A DNA stretch of 64,000 nt from Haloplasmatales bacterium 4B (GCA_003586005.1 NSKI01000004.1:1-64000), one strand, 5' to 3'; shown: positions 26,509 to 36,282, numbered from the stretch's first letter. A program made the numbers and translations. The notes: generated by a model from the sequence alone, not told the origin.

Positions 26509-26567
26509 AATGGAAAAGTAATTAAAAATACGACTTTTTAAATCAAAAAACTTACAATTTTATACTG

Positions 26568-26596
26568 TTGTAATAACAAATTTATTATGATAGAAT
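26568..26596 (+). promoter_or_regulatory. Sigma-A type promoter of the second oppBCDF operon
   Basis: TTGTAA, 17-bp spacer, TAGAAT, about 30 bases before the oppB start. Confidence 0.6.
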
Positions 26597-26626
26597 TAAA
26601 TATACTAATAATAAGGAGGGATATAC

Positions 26627-27670
26627 ATGTTGAGGTATGTTTGGAACCGAATCTTAATGATTTTTGTGACTTTGTTTTTAATATTAACAATTAACTTTCT
26701 TTTATTATATTTAATGCCCGGCTCTCCATTCCAGAACCCTCGTTTAACTCCATCTCAGCGCGAGAGAATAGAAGATAAGTATGGTTTAAATGATCCCGTG
26801 CTAGTGCAGTATGGACGTTATATGTATAAAGTATCAAAACTTGACTTTGGTGGTACAATAGCTACCAACACTTATGATGATATTTTTGAAGAGTATATTA
26901 TCGATAGGTTACCTTTAACCGCAAAAATTGGTGGTATAGCTCTTATAATTGGGACTGTGATTGGTATAACTTTTGGGGCATTAGCCGCAATTAGGCGAAA
27001 CTCATGGCTGGATAATTCAGTAACTGTATTAGGGGTAATAGGAGTATCCATTCCGTCTTTTGTATTTGCAGCCATCTTGCAAGAGGTTTTCGCGATAAAT
27101 TTAGATTGGTTGCCTTTGTTTTATCGAGAAGCTAATCCAGATATAGGACACTCATTAAAAGACCAAAATTTAGGAATGATCATGCCAATTATAGCTCTTT
27201 CAGTTTTACCAATTGCATCTATCATGCGATATATGAGAACAGAATTAGTAGAGGTATTTAGTTCAGATTATATTCTCTTAGCACAAGCTAAAGGTTTATC
27301 TAAACCTGCTGTTATATTTAAACATGCGATTAGAAATGCCTTAATTCCTGTAATTACAATTATTGGGCCAATGGCAATTAATCTTATCGCTGGATCATTA
27401 GTTATAGAACGTTTTTTTAATATACCAGGATTATCAAACAGTTTAGTAACATTTACTTTAGCTAAAGAGACTTATGCTACATTAGCAATAAATTTCTTTT
27501 ATAGCTTTATGTATGTTACTGTAATATTAATTGTTGATATCTTATATGGTGTAATTGACCCACGTATAAGATTAGCATCAAATTCTAAACTTGGTTTAAT
27601 TGGGAAGTTGATTAAAAGTATTAAGAGAAAATTTCAAAGTGATAATGCAGGGGGTGAGGTAAATGAATAA
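26627..27670 (+). CDS. oppB: Oligopeptide ABC transporter permease OppB (second locus)
   Basis: A 347-residue OppB-type permease: N-terminal YVWNRILMIFVTLFLIL, the LMPGSPF motif, six membrane segments, and the EAA-type loop LAQAKGLSKPAVIFKHAIRN. It begins after a strong AAGGAGG. It overlaps oppC by eight bases. The sequence is clearly distinct from the first-locus OppB, so the two loci are diverged paralogues rather than a recent duplication. Confidence 0.95.
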   Translation: MLRYVWNRILMIFVTLFLILTINFLLLYLMPGSPFQNPRLTPSQRERIEDKYGLNDPVLVQYGRYMYKVSKLDFGGTIATNTYDDIFEEYIIDRLPLTAKIGGIALIIGTVIGITFGALAAIRRNSWLDNSVTVLGVIGVSIPSFVFAAILQEVFAINLDWLPLFYREANPDIGHSLKDQNLGMIMPIIALSVLPIASIMRYMRTELVEVFSSDYILLAQAKGLSKPAVIFKHAIRNALIPVITIIGPMAINLIAGSLVIERFFNIPGLSNSLVTFTLAKETYATLAINFFYSFMYVTVILIVDILYGVIDPRIRLASNSKLGLIGKLIKSIKRKFQSDNAGGEVNE

Positions 27671-28841
27671 TATGAAAAATGACTTTTCAAAAATTAAAAT
27701 TGATAAATCAAAGTTAAAATTAGTTTCAAATCGTATTGAAGAGTCTGAAGAAATTAGTGGTGTTAGTTTAGGTTATTGGAAAGATTCTTTTAGACGCTTA
27801 CTTCATAATAAAATTGCTACTATAAGTTTGATTTTGATTGGATTCATTTTTATATTTTCTATATTTATAACATCAACTACACCTCATTCAACTGTAATTG
27901 AACCACAAATTAAAGATCCTGACACAGGTCAAATGATAAGTAAAAAAAGTTTAACCAGTGTACCTCCTAGAATTAAAGGTCTAGAATGGTTAGGTTGGTT
28001 TGATGGCAGAGTTGATAAACTTTTGCCTAAGATTGCTTTAGAAAATGAAGTTAAGTATCCTAAAGATACATATGAAATAGTTGAATGTGAAGAAGGTAAC
28101 ACTGGTAAAGAGATGTGTACTATTGATTTAGATGTATATAAGCAAAATGGAATTGAGCAATTGTACTTTACATTTGGAACAGATCAATTAGCACGCGATA
28201 ACTGGACTAGGGTTTGGGCTGGAGTTCGTAACTCGTTAGCAATAGGTTTATTAGCTGCTGTATTTGATATTGTGATGGGTGTTATTTATGGATCAATATG
28301 TGGATTTTACGGTGGTACAAAAGTAGATAATATTATGATGCGTTTTATTGAAATTTACGGAAGTATTCCTAGTATCGTGTTACTGATCCTATTATTATCA
28401 TTTATGGACCGAGGATTTGGAGCGCTAATTATAGCTTTAGGTTTAACTGGTTGGATTGGTGTTGCCCGAATGGTAAGGGCCCAGTACTTAAGGTACAGGG
28501 AGCATGATTTTGTTTTAGCTTCTAGGACAATCGGAGCTAGTACTAAACGGCTGATATTTAAACATATATTTCCGAATATCATTGGTCAGATTGTTATCCT
28601 AGCAACATTTAGTATTCCCGCTGCAATTTTCTATGAAGCTTCATTATCCTTCATAGGATTAGGTTTACCAACTGATCAAGCTTCACTTGGGACTTTAATA
28701 AATAACGGTATAACTCAAAGGTCTGTTAGTGCATACTTGTTATGGATTCCGACTATTGTCTTATCAATTGTCATGCTAGCAATTAACCTATTAGCTAACG
28801 GTTTAAGGGATGCCTTAGATCCACGGTTAAGAGGACGATAG
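27663..28841 (+). CDS. oppC: Oligopeptide ABC transporter permease OppC (second locus)
   Basis: A 392-residue OppC-type permease. A cytoplasmic N-terminus, one membrane segment (about 51-71), and an outside insertion of about 115 residues precede the five-segment core with EAA loop ASRTIGASTKRLIFKHIFPN. Longer than the usual 300 residues but shorter than the first-locus OppC. The external part contains two Cys (in CEEGNTGKEMC) that could form a disulfide. Confidence 0.94.
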   Translation: MNNMKNDFSKIKIDKSKLKLVSNRIEESEEISGVSLGYWKDSFRRLLHNKIATISLILIGFIFIFSIFITSTTPHSTVIEPQIKDPDTGQMISKKSLTSVPPRIKGLEWLGWFDGRVDKLLPKIALENEVKYPKDTYEIVECEEGNTGKEMCTIDLDVYKQNGIEQLYFTFGTDQLARDNWTRVWAGVRNSLAIGLLAAVFDIVMGVIYGSICGFYGGTKVDNIMMRFIEIYGSIPSIVLLILLLSFMDRGFGALIIALGLTGWIGVARMVRAQYLRYREHDFVLASRTIGASTKRLIFKHIFPNIIGQIVILATFSIPAAIFYEASLSFIGLGLPTDQASLGTLINNGITQRSVSAYLLWIPTIVLSIVMLAINLLANGLRDALDPRLRGR

Positions 28842-28853
28842 GAAGGAGATATC

Positions 28854-29906
28854 ATGGAGAAATTATTAGAAGTTAAAAATTTAAATGTTACATTTGAAAC
28901 TCACGGTGGAACAGTTCAAGCTATTCGTGATGTTAGTTTTGATTTACATCGAGGAGAAACACTGGCAGTAGTTGGCGAGTCTGGATCTGGTAAATCTGTT
29001 ATGACTAAATCTGTTATGCGTTTACTAGCTGATAATGGAAATATTAAACATGGAGAAATATTATATCATTATGAAGATGGTACAATTGTTGATATTGCAA
29101 AATTAAGAGATGGTGAAATGCATAAAATTCGTGGTGCTGAAATTGCCATGGTGTTCCAAGATCCAATGACTTCATTAAATCCAACAATGACAATTGGTAA
29201 ACAAATTATGGAACCAATTATGAAGCATCAAAATCTATCAAAAAAAGATGCACGACAAAAAGCAATTGAATTAATTTCAATGGTAAAAATAGATCGACCT
29301 ACAAAACGAATGAAACAATATCCACATGAATTTTCTGGTGGAATGCGTCAACGTATAGTTATCGCAGTAGCACTTGCTTGTAATCCAAATATCTTAATTT
29401 GTGATGAGCCTACAACTGCGCTAGATGTTACTATCCAAGCTCAGATAATTGACTTAATTAAAGAACTACAACAACAAACAAAAGCTGCAGTAATATTTAT
29501 TACTCATGATTTAGGTGTTGTCGCAAATATTGCCGATCGTGTTGCAGTAATGTATGCTGGTAAAATTTGTGAAATTGGAACAAGTTCTGATGTATTCTAT
29601 ACACCAGCTCACCCATATACATGGGGATTGCTTGCATCTAAACCAAATACAGATAACTTAGGTGAAAAACTATATTCTATTCCAGGAACTCCACCTAACC
29701 TTTTAGATCCACCTAAAGGTGATGCTTTCGCCCTTCGTAGTAACTATGCTTTAGAGTTAGATTTCGAAGAGCAGCCACCAATGTTTAAAATATCTGATAC
29801 TCATTACGCAGCAACATGGTTGTTACATCCAGATGCACCTAAAGTAGAACCACCTAAAGTTGTTCAAAGACGTGGTGCAAAAAAAGGGGTGACTAATAAT
29901 GGCTAA
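28854..29906 (+). CDS. oppD: Oligopeptide ABC transporter ATPase OppD (second locus)
   Basis: A 350-residue ATPase of ordinary OppD length. Walker A GESGSGKS at 41-48, Q-loop Gln102, signature SGGMRQR from residue 161, LICDEPTTALD Walker B, H-loop FITHDLG, and the C-terminal oligopeptide/dipeptide transporter domain (IPGTPPNLLDPPKGDAF). It shows what the first-locus OppD looks like without its insertion; outside that insertion the two match closely to the C-terminus (ETHYAATWLLHP versus DTHYAATWLLHP). It overlaps oppF by eight bases. Confidence 0.97.
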   Translation: MEKLLEVKNLNVTFETHGGTVQAIRDVSFDLHRGETLAVVGESGSGKSVMTKSVMRLLADNGNIKHGEILYHYEDGTIVDIAKLRDGEMHKIRGAEIAMVFQDPMTSLNPTMTIGKQIMEPIMKHQNLSKKDARQKAIELISMVKIDRPTKRMKQYPHEFSGGMRQRIVIAVALACNPNILICDEPTTALDVTIQAQIIDLIKELQQQTKAAVIFITHDLGVVANIADRVAVMYAGKICEIGTSSDVFYTPAHPYTWGLLASKPNTDNLGEKLYSIPGTPPNLLDPPKGDAFALRSNYALELDFEEQPPMFKISDTHYAATWLLHPDAPKVEPPKVVQRRGAKKGVTNNG

Positions 29907-30951
29907 AAATGAAAATAAAGAGTTAATATTAGATGTTAGAAATTTAAAGCAGTATTTTAAAATAAAAGGCGGAGTCATAGTTAAAGCCGTAGATGATATA
30001 TCGTTTAAAATTTATAAAGGGGAGACTTTCGGTTTAGTTGGTGAATCTGGTTCAGGTAAATCAACTACTGGTAGAAGTATTATAAAGTTGTATGAACCTA
30101 CTGGAGGAGAGGTTTACTACAAAGGTGAACGTATAACAGTCGGCCAACATTCTATTGATGAGTGGAAAGAACAAATAAAAATTTTAAAAAAAGAGTTAAA
30201 ACTTGGAAAAACTGAAAATGCTGAAATAATAGCTAAGTTAGAAGAAAGAATTAAAACTGCATCTAATGATAATATCGTAAAACCAGATTTGAGACAATCA
30301 ATGCAAATGATTTTCCAAGATCCGATGGCAAGTTTAAATCCAAGAATGCGTGTAATAGATATCATAGCTGAAGGATTAGATGTCCATCATTTATTTGAAA
30401 CTGAAGAAGAACGAAAAGAAAAAGTAATGAAATTATTAGATTTAGTAGGACTAAGCGAAGACCATGCTTATAGGTATCCACATGAATTTTCAGGTGGACA
30501 ACGTCAACGTATTGGGATTGCTCGTGCACTAATTACTAATCCAGATTTTATTATAGCTGATGAGCCAATTTCGGCATTAGATGTATCGATTCAAGCTCAA
30601 GTTGTTAATTTATTAAATGATTTAAAAGCTGATTTCGGTTTAACATACTTGTTTATTGCGCATGATTTATCTATGGTTCATTACATATCAGATCGTATTG
30701 CAGTTATGCATTTGGGACGAATTGTTGAATTAGGGACTTCTGAAGATATTAATTATCACCCTATTCATCCATATACTCGTTCATTATTATCTGCAATTCC
30801 ACAACCTGATCCTGATTATGAACACTCTCGTAAACGTATTGATTATAATAAAGCTGAAGTAGATTATTACGCAGGAACATGGACAGAAGTTACACCAGGA
30901 CATTTCGTATTAGGTACAGCAGAAGAAATCTCTAAATGGACAAGTAAATAA
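29899..30951 (+). CDS. oppF: Oligopeptide ABC transporter ATPase OppF (second locus)
   Basis: A 350-residue OppF-type ATPase. Walker A GESGSGKS starts at residue 48, then a short charged insertion of about 30 residues, the Q-loop near 140, signature FSGGQRQRIG, IIADEPISALD, and a normal C-terminus with HPYTRSLLSAIPQPDPDYE. Last gene of the second opp operon and followed by a terminator. Confidence 0.97.
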   Translation: MAKNENKELILDVRNLKQYFKIKGGVIVKAVDDISFKIYKGETFGLVGESGSGKSTTGRSIIKLYEPTGGEVYYKGERITVGQHSIDEWKEQIKILKKELKLGKTENAEIIAKLEERIKTASNDNIVKPDLRQSMQMIFQDPMASLNPRMRVIDIIAEGLDVHHLFETEEERKEKVMKLLDLVGLSEDHAYRYPHEFSGGQRQRIGIARALITNPDFIIADEPISALDVSIQAQVVNLLNDLKADFGLTYLFIAHDLSMVHYISDRIAVMHLGRIVELGTSEDINYHPIHPYTRSLLSAIPQPDPDYEHSRKRIDYNKAEVDYYAGTWTEVTPGHFVLGTAEEISKWTSK

Positions 30952-30978
30952 TTTAATAGAAGGTCGTATTTAAAATTT

Positions 30979-31013
30979 GGCACTATAATTCAATTTATAG
31001 TGTCTTTTTTTTG
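30979..31013 (+). terminator. Terminator after the second opp operon
   Basis: GGCACTATAA paired with TTATAGTGTC, followed by eight Ts. Confidence 0.88.
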
Positions 31014-31023
31014 CTAAATAGAC

Positions 31024-31052
31024 TTATCTATTTTTTGAAATAATGATATAAT
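31024..31052 (+). promoter_or_regulatory. Probable promoter of the MATE gene
   Basis: Consensus TATAAT at 31047-31052, with a poor -35 (TTATCT) 17 bp upstream. Confidence 0.4.
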
Positions 31053-31075
31053 ATTAATCATTGGATGTGAGATTT

Positions 31076-32452
31076 ATGATTTTAAGGATGAGTAATGAAG
31101 AAAAAAGGGGAATTGTTTTAACAGGAAATCTGTATAAAGGCTTATTAATTTTGTCAATTCCGATAGTTATTAATAACTTGATGCAAACATTATATAACTT
31201 AGCTGATACATTTTGGATTTCAAAAATAAGTGATGTAGATACTGAGGTAGCAGCTTTAAGTAATGTTTGGCCAGTTTTAATGTTGTTTATAGCATTTGGA
31301 TCAGGCTTACAAATTGCTGGTATGGCGATGCTAAGTCAACATATTGGAGCAAATGAAAAAGATAAGGCAAATAAACTTGCTAGTCAAATATTTATGTTTG
31401 CATTGTTTGTGGGAATATTTATGACAATTCTGGCTTTTACACTTGCACCCTTTATACTCAATATTATGCAAATAGATAGATATCCAGAGATTTACCGACT
31501 AGGCCTAAGTTATTTAAAAATTATGTTTCTAGGCACAACTCTTGATTTTCTTTTATTAATTTTTACTTCTATGAGACAGGCCTATGGTGATACATTAACA
31601 CCAGTAATATTTACAGGTACATCAGTTATTTTAAATGTTATTTTAGACCCTTTATTTATAATTGTTTTTAAATTAGGTGTACCAGGAGTTGCCTATGCTA
31701 CAGTATTAGCAAAAGTTATTGTTTTACCATTTTGGTTATATAAGGCTTTTTTTGATAAAAGTTCAGTTCATCTTTTAATCAAGGAAATAAAACTAAAATG
31801 GGTAATGGTAAAAAAGATCTTTAATATTATGATACCAGCTTCCATCGGTGGAACATTTAACTCATTAGGATTTATCGTTTTAAATGCTTTTATCCTTTCA
31901 TATGGTGAGTCAACAATGGCCGCATTTGGGGTAGGGAATCGTATAAATAATGTTATTATGATGCCTGCGTTGGGAATAGGTAGCTCATTAGCCTTTTATA
32001 TAGGACAAAATATCGGTAACAAAAACTATGAACGAGCCAAACAATCTTTTTATTCTTCCCTTAAATTAACGCTTATCGCGATGGTTCTTGGAATGGCTTT
32101 TATTTTACCATATCCTATAAGGCTAGGAGTTGTGAAAATATTTGTTAGTAAAGAGGAAACAATCCAATTATCAATGACTTATTTGATGTTTATTGGTTTT
32201 GCAACCCCTTTTATGGGTATTTATCAAAACTTTACTGGTGTTTTTATTGGTGCAGGTAAAAGTGTATACACTTTTATTATGTCGATGATACGACTTTGGG
32301 GGATACGAATACCTTTGATTTTAATTTTTAAAAATTATACTAATTTCGGAAGTAGTGGAATTTGGTATGCAATGATATTTAGTAATTTCATTGTTTGCGT
32401 CTTAGGATTTTGGTTATATAAGTTTGGTAATTGGCAAAGAAGAATTGTTTAG
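31076..32452 (+). CDS. MATE family efflux transporter
   Basis: A 458-residue membrane protein with twelve hydrophobic segments and two related halves, as in MATE (NorM/DinF-like) cation-coupled multidrug exporters. Recognisable segments include LILSIPIVINNLMQTLYNLADTF at the N-terminus and the matching start of the second half, IMIPASIGGTFNSLGFIVLNAF. ATG 31076 is chosen because GGATGTGAG stands four bases upstream; ATG 31088 is an alternative. Substrate not predictable. Confidence 0.93.
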   Translation: MILRMSNEEKRGIVLTGNLYKGLLILSIPIVINNLMQTLYNLADTFWISKISDVDTEVAALSNVWPVLMLFIAFGSGLQIAGMAMLSQHIGANEKDKANKLASQIFMFALFVGIFMTILAFTLAPFILNIMQIDRYPEIYRLGLSYLKIMFLGTTLDFLLLIFTSMRQAYGDTLTPVIFTGTSVILNVILDPLFIIVFKLGVPGVAYATVLAKVIVLPFWLYKAFFDKSSVHLLIKEIKLKWVMVKKIFNIMIPASIGGTFNSLGFIVLNAFILSYGESTMAAFGVGNRINNVIMMPALGIGSSLAFYIGQNIGNKNYERAKQSFYSSLKLTLIAMVLGMAFILPYPIRLGVVKIFVSKEETIQLSMTYLMFIGFATPFMGIYQNFTGVFIGAGKSVYTFIMSMIRLWGIRIPLILIFKNYTNFGSSGIWYAMIFSNFIVCVLGFWLYKFGNWQRRIV

Positions 32453-32460
32453 AGATAAAC

Positions 32461-32501
32461 AAAAAAAGTAGGTTTATTTTCTTAATAAACCTACTTTTTT
32501 A
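32461..32501. terminator. Bidirectional terminator (MATE gene and trpS)
   Basis: AAAGTAGGTTTATT paired with AATAAACCTACTTT, with A- and T-runs on the two sides. The trpS stop codon is inside the hairpin. Confidence 0.9.
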
Positions 32502-33460
32502 TAAACTTTTTTAATTTTCCTTGATCCAATATTATTTGCGGTGATTGCTCCTTGATCTAAAATATCGTCTAATTGTTGCGAATTTCTAATTTCAACAAAT
32601 CTTTTTTGAATTGAAGTGATGAAGTCTACAAGTTCATCAGCTAAGGCCTTTTTAAACTCGCCGTAATTTGAATTTACAAATTGTGATTCTAAATCTTTAA
32701 TAGATATATTGCTTATAATTGAAAAAATAGATAATAAGTTACTAATGCCAGGCTTATTTTTGATGTCATATTTTATAGATGACTCACTGTCAGTTATTGC
32801 AGACATTATTTTTTTGCGAATTATTTTTGGATCATCAAGAAGTAATATGCACCCCTTAGCGCTAGAACTTTTACTCATTTTTATAGTAGGATTCTGTAAA
32901 TCCATGATTCTTGCGCCAATTTTAGGTACATAATGCTCAGGAATGACAAACGTTTCTCCATATTTGTTGTTAAAACGTACAGCGATATCACGAGCAATTT
33001 CTACATGTTGCAGTTGATCCTCACCTACAGGAACTAAACTTGAGTCATAAAGTAATATATCAGCAGCCATTAAAACAGGATAGGTGTAAATACCACTTGT
33101 TAAGGCACTTGTACCCTCTTTTAATACTTTGTCTTTATATTGGGTCATGCGATTTAGTTCACCGACATAAGTGTTACATTCTAAAATCCAAGCTAGTTGG
33201 TTGTGGGCACTTACTTCAGATTGAATAAAAATAGTAGCTTTATTTGGGTCAATACCACAAGCTAAATATAACGCAGCTATGTCTTTTGTCCGTTTACGTA
33301 ATTCTAGTTTTTCTTGTGGAACTGTAATAGCGTGTAAGTCTACAACACAAAATAAACATTTGTTTTCATTTTGTAATTGAACAAAGTTAGATATAGCCCC
33401 TATGTAATTCCCTAGTGTTAAGTCTCCACTAGGTTTAATGCCAGAAAATATAGTCTTCAT
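32474..33460 (-). CDS. trpS: Tryptophanyl-tRNA synthetase
   Basis: A 328-residue class I aminoacyl-tRNA synthetase that charges tRNA-Trp. The HIGH-equivalent region reads PSGDLTLGNYIGA, and the KMSKS motif is KMSKSSSAKG. Family length. The start codon at 33458-33460 follows GAGG; a longer frame begins ten codons upstream but lacks a ribosome site. No T-box leader is visible upstream. It is convergent with the MATE gene, sharing a terminator. Confidence 0.97.
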   Translation of the reverse strand: MKTIFSGIKPSGDLTLGNYIGAISNFVQLQNENKCLFCVVDLHAITVPQEKLELRKRTKDIAALYLACGIDPNKATIFIQSEVSAHNQLAWILECNTYVGELNRMTQYKDKVLKEGTSALTSGIYTYPVLMAADILLYDSSLVPVGEDQLQHVEIARDIAVRFNNKYGETFVIPEHYVPKIGARIMDLQNPTIKMSKSSSAKGCILLLDDPKIIRKKIMSAITDSESSIKYDIKNKPGISNLLSIFSIISNISIKDLESQFVNSNYGEFKKALADELVDFITSIQKRFVEIRNSQQLDDILDQGAITANNIGSRKIKKVYKKVGLLRK

Positions 33461-33569
33461 GTTATACCTCGAATAATTTAATATTAACATTATAACATGT
33501 GTTAATTGAAAAGTGAAGTATTAAAAGGATTTGATTAGAAATTTCAAAAAGCATATTGATAGAATTATA

Positions 33570-33598
33570 TTGTCATTTTCACAAATATATTGTAAAAT
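33570..33598 (+). promoter_or_regulatory. Sigma-A type promoter of the spx-like gene
   Basis: TTGTCA, 17-bp spacer, TAAAAT, about 25 bases before the start codon. Confidence 0.6.
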
Positions 33599-33622
33599 AT
33601 AATGAGTAGGATGGTGATTAAG

Positions 33623-34075
33623 ATGATAGAAATTTATACAACACCTAGTTGCGCATCATGTCGTAAAGCCAAAAAGTGGTTTGAGGAACAGGGTATTCAA
33701 TTTCGTGAATTTAACATATTTAATCAAAAATTAACCAAAGCGGATATTATAAAAATTTTGAATAAGTCTGAGAATGGATTCGAAGACATTATTTCTAATC
33801 GGTCTAAAATAATTATGGAAAATAATATAGATATAGATAGTATGAAGATACATGAATTATTTGATTTTATTATTGAAAATCCAAGTATTTTGAGACGACC
33901 AATAATTGTTGATGAAAAAAGACTTCAAGTTGGATATAATGATGAAGAAATTAGAAGTTTCTTGCCTAGAGAAATTCGTGAACAATTAATGTGCGATGAT
34001 GAAATTTGTAGAGCACAAAATAAGAAATGTGATTATTTAGAAGCTTTAAAAGAAGCTATTAAAATTAATATTTAA
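33623..34075 (+). CDS. spx: Spx-like transcriptional regulator with Cys-rich tail
   Basis: A 150-residue ArsC/Spx-family protein. The redox switch CASC is at Cys10/Cys13, and Gly52 and Arg60, which in Bacillus Spx matter for contact with the RNA polymerase alpha subunit, are at the same positions. Spx remodels transcription under disulfide stress. Bacillus Spx is 131 residues. This one continues past the usual SFLPR region with a tail of about 20 residues holding three more cysteines. ATG 33623 is preceded by GGTGAT; upstream in-frame ATGs lack a site. It could also be an ArsC-like paralogue, but the conserved residues favour Spx. Confidence 0.85.
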   Translation: MIEIYTTPSCASCRKAKKWFEEQGIQFREFNIFNQKLTKADIIKILNKSENGFEDIISNRSKIIMENNIDIDSMKIHELFDFIIENPSILRRPIIVDEKRLQVGYNDEEIRSFLPREIREQLMCDDEICRAQNKKCDYLEALKEAIKINI

Positions 34076-34077
34076 TA

Positions 34078-34112
34078 AAAAAATAGGATATTTAGGTTAT
34101 CCTATTTTTTTT
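34078..34112. terminator. Bidirectional terminator (spx and CYTH gene)
   Basis: AAAATAGGATA paired with TATCCTATTTT, with A- and T-runs on the flanks. Confidence 0.85.
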
Positions 34113-34685
34113 ATGCCTTTTTTTATATTCAAAAGCTCTCAATATTTTGGGCTTAGTACGGCGTTTAGGAATTGAAAATTGTTTCAATAGTTGGTTGAAG
34201 TAATTTAACCCATCTTGATAATTTTCACACTCTACTTCTATTTCATAGTCTGTGCAATCATAATAAACTGATTTATCAAGAGCGATAATGAATTGATCAA
34301 ACTTATACTCACGTCGATATGTAACAAGCGTTGCAAGATGAATTAGTGGAGATGTAATTTTAACTTCCTCTAATTTACTTTTTACGAATCCATTAGGTAA
34401 TATATTTGAATTTAGAAGTTTACCCAATTCCGCTTGGCTTATTATATCAGTAATTTCTAATATTCCTTTTGTTTGAGGTATTTTTAAGGTTAATTCTATT
34501 GCATCAGTTTTAATTCTTGCTCGTAAAGCATATACTCTATTTGTGAGTTCATGACAAACTGTATCAAAATAAATATTTTTTTGCTTAGTTGGTAATTTTT
34601 CCTCTAGATTAAAATAGTTAATAAACTGATTATATTCGGAAATTGATAATAAATTTTTAAATTCGATTTCAAGTTCTTGTGACAT
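34092..34685 (-). CDS. CYTH domain protein (YjbK-like)
   Basis: A 197-residue CYTH (triphosphate tunnel) protein. The defining ExExK motif is present at the N-terminus (ELEIEFK), followed by alternating strands rich in Arg, Lys and Glu, such as YALRARI, ELTLKIP and YEIEVE. Related enzymes act on triphosphate compounds such as thiamine triphosphate or on inorganic tripolyphosphate; the substrate here is unknown. In Bacillus the homologue yjbK lies beside the alarmone synthetase and NAD kinase genes. Here it is divergent from that pair. Confidence 0.85.
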   Translation of the reverse strand: MSQELEIEFKNLLSISEYNQFINYFNLEEKLPTKQKNIYFDTVCHELTNRVYALRARIKTDAIELTLKIPQTKGILEITDIISQAELGKLLNSNILPNGFVKSKLEEVKITSPLIHLATLVTYRREYKFDQFIIALDKSVYYDCTDYEIEVECENYQDGLNYFNQLLKQFSIPKRRTKPKILRAFEYKKRHKKNRIT

Positions 34686-34821
34686 AGTTTACCTCAATTC
34701 TATTTGTGTATTATTTAGTTACTATATGTATTTTAAAAAATAATTTAGATTATTTCAATAATTTATGTTAAAATATATGTGAATAGTGAAAAATAATATT
34801 CTAATGCTAAAGGAGAGATGG

Positions 34822-35487
34822 GTGCTGATGGTATATATACATAATTGGGAAGAATTTCTTCAACCATATGAATTAACAGTAAGTGAGCTCAAATTAAAAT
34901 TAGAAGGTATTATAGCACAATTTACTAAAAAAAATATTCATACTCCTATTGAGTCAGTAAGAGTAAGAGTAAAAACAATTAACAGTATTATTGATAAATC
35001 GGAAAGAATGTCATTAAGATTAGATGAGATTGGGGAAAAAATGCATGATATAGCTGGAGTAAGAATAACTTGCCAGTTTGTTGAAGATATTTATTCAGTA
35101 GTTGCTCTTCTAAAAAAAAGAAGTGATATTGAAATTGTATATGAAAGAGATTATGTTACATATCCTAAAGAAAGTGGATATCGTTCATATCATTTACATG
35201 GATATTATAATCTTGAAACTATAGATGGAACTAAAAAAGTGCTTTTTGAAGTCCAAATTAGGACAATGACAATGAATGTTTGGGCAACAGTTGAACATTC
35301 ATTAAATTATAAATATGAAGATGAAATACCTAATGAGATAAAAGAAAAATTAATTAAGGCAGCTGAGGCTGCAGTTAGTTTAGATGAACAAATCTCACAA
35401 ATAAGAAATGAAATTAGGGAAGCTCAACAACAATTTGTATTAAAGAAGTTAAGTCATTTTAAAGGTTACGACTCAATTGACAATTAA
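34822..35487 (+). CDS. relQ: Small alarmone synthetase RelQ (YjbM)
   Basis: A 221-residue stand-alone (p)ppGpp synthetase transferring pyrophosphate from ATP to GDP/GTP. It has only the synthetase domain: RVKTINSIIDKSER, the GVRITCQFVEDIY segment, RDYVTYPKESGYRSYHL, and FEVQIRTMTMNVWATVEHS. A helical C-terminus follows (in RelQ this supports tetramer formation). No hydrolase, TGS or ACT domain. Spacing from AAAGGAG favours the GTG at 34822; the ATG two codons later is the alternative. Followed 12 bp later by nadK, as in Bacillus yjbM-yjbN. Confidence 0.93.
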   Translation: MLMVYIHNWEEFLQPYELTVSELKLKLEGIIAQFTKKNIHTPIESVRVRVKTINSIIDKSERMSLRLDEIGEKMHDIAGVRITCQFVEDIYSVVALLKKRSDIEIVYERDYVTYPKESGYRSYHLHGYYNLETIDGTKKVLFEVQIRTMTMNVWATVEHSLNYKYEDEIPNEIKEKLIKAAEAAVSLDEQISQIRNEIREAQQQFVLKKLSHFKGYDSIDN

Positions 35488-35499
35488 GTAGGTGATGAT

Positions 35500-36282
35500 T
35501 TGAAATATTCGATAATATCACGGGGAGATGATTTCTCCAAACAGATTGAGGATTATTTACATCAGCGTTTAAATGACATTTCGATGAAAAACGATCAAGA
35601 AGATCCTGATTTAGTCATTACAGTTGGTGGGGATGGAACAATGCTTAAGGCAGTCCATCAATATCTTAATAAAATAAGCAAAGTTGTATTTGTTGGTGTC
35701 CATACTGGTAAATTGGGATTTTACACTGATTTTATTCATGATGATTTGGATTCATTTGTGGACAAGATAGAAAAAAACACCTATAATGATGTTTCTTTTC
35801 CATTATTAACAGCTTATGTTTGTAATAAAACTCATTGCATCCAGTATTATGCATTAAATGAAATGACATTAATAAATCCGTTTCACACTCAACATATCGA
35901 TGTTTTTATAAATGATGAATATTTTGAGTCTTTTCAAGGGACAGGTTTATGTATCAGCACACCCTCAGGAAGTTCTGCTTATAATAAATCTTTAGGTGGT
36001 GCCTTATTGCATCCTGATATAAAAGCTTTTCAGATGACAGAAATTGGCTCTATAAACAACCGAGTTTATAGAACAATTAGCTCACCTATGATTTTTCCTA
36101 AAGAACATTTTTTAACGTTAAAAGCAAAAGATTTTAATGAAGTTACATTAACAATCGATCATATGCATCGCAATTTACATAGCTTTGAATATATAAAACT
36201 GATGTTATCTGATAAATTTGTTCGGTTTAGACAATACGATGATAATGATTTTTGGTCAAGGGTACATAAGTCATTCTTATAA
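35500..36282 (+). CDS. nadK: NAD kinase
   Basis: A 260-residue ATP-NAD kinase making NADP. The GGDGT motif (ITVGGDGTMLKA) and the STPSGSSAYNKSLGG segment are the family's catalytic and substrate-binding landmarks. TTG start behind AGGTGATG; no nearby ATG fits. It follows the alarmone synthetase gene in a two-gene unit that ends in a strong terminator. Confidence 0.96.
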   Translation: MKYSIISRGDDFSKQIEDYLHQRLNDISMKNDQEDPDLVITVGGDGTMLKAVHQYLNKISKVVFVGVHTGKLGFYTDFIHDDLDSFVDKIEKNTYNDVSFPLLTAYVCNKTHCIQYYALNEMTLINPFHTQHIDVFINDEYFESFQGTGLCISTPSGSSAYNKSLGGALLHPDIKAFQMTEIGSINNRVYRTISSPMIFPKEHFLTLKAKDFNEVTLTIDHMHRNLHSFEYIKLMLSDKFVRFRQYDDNDFWSRVHKSFL

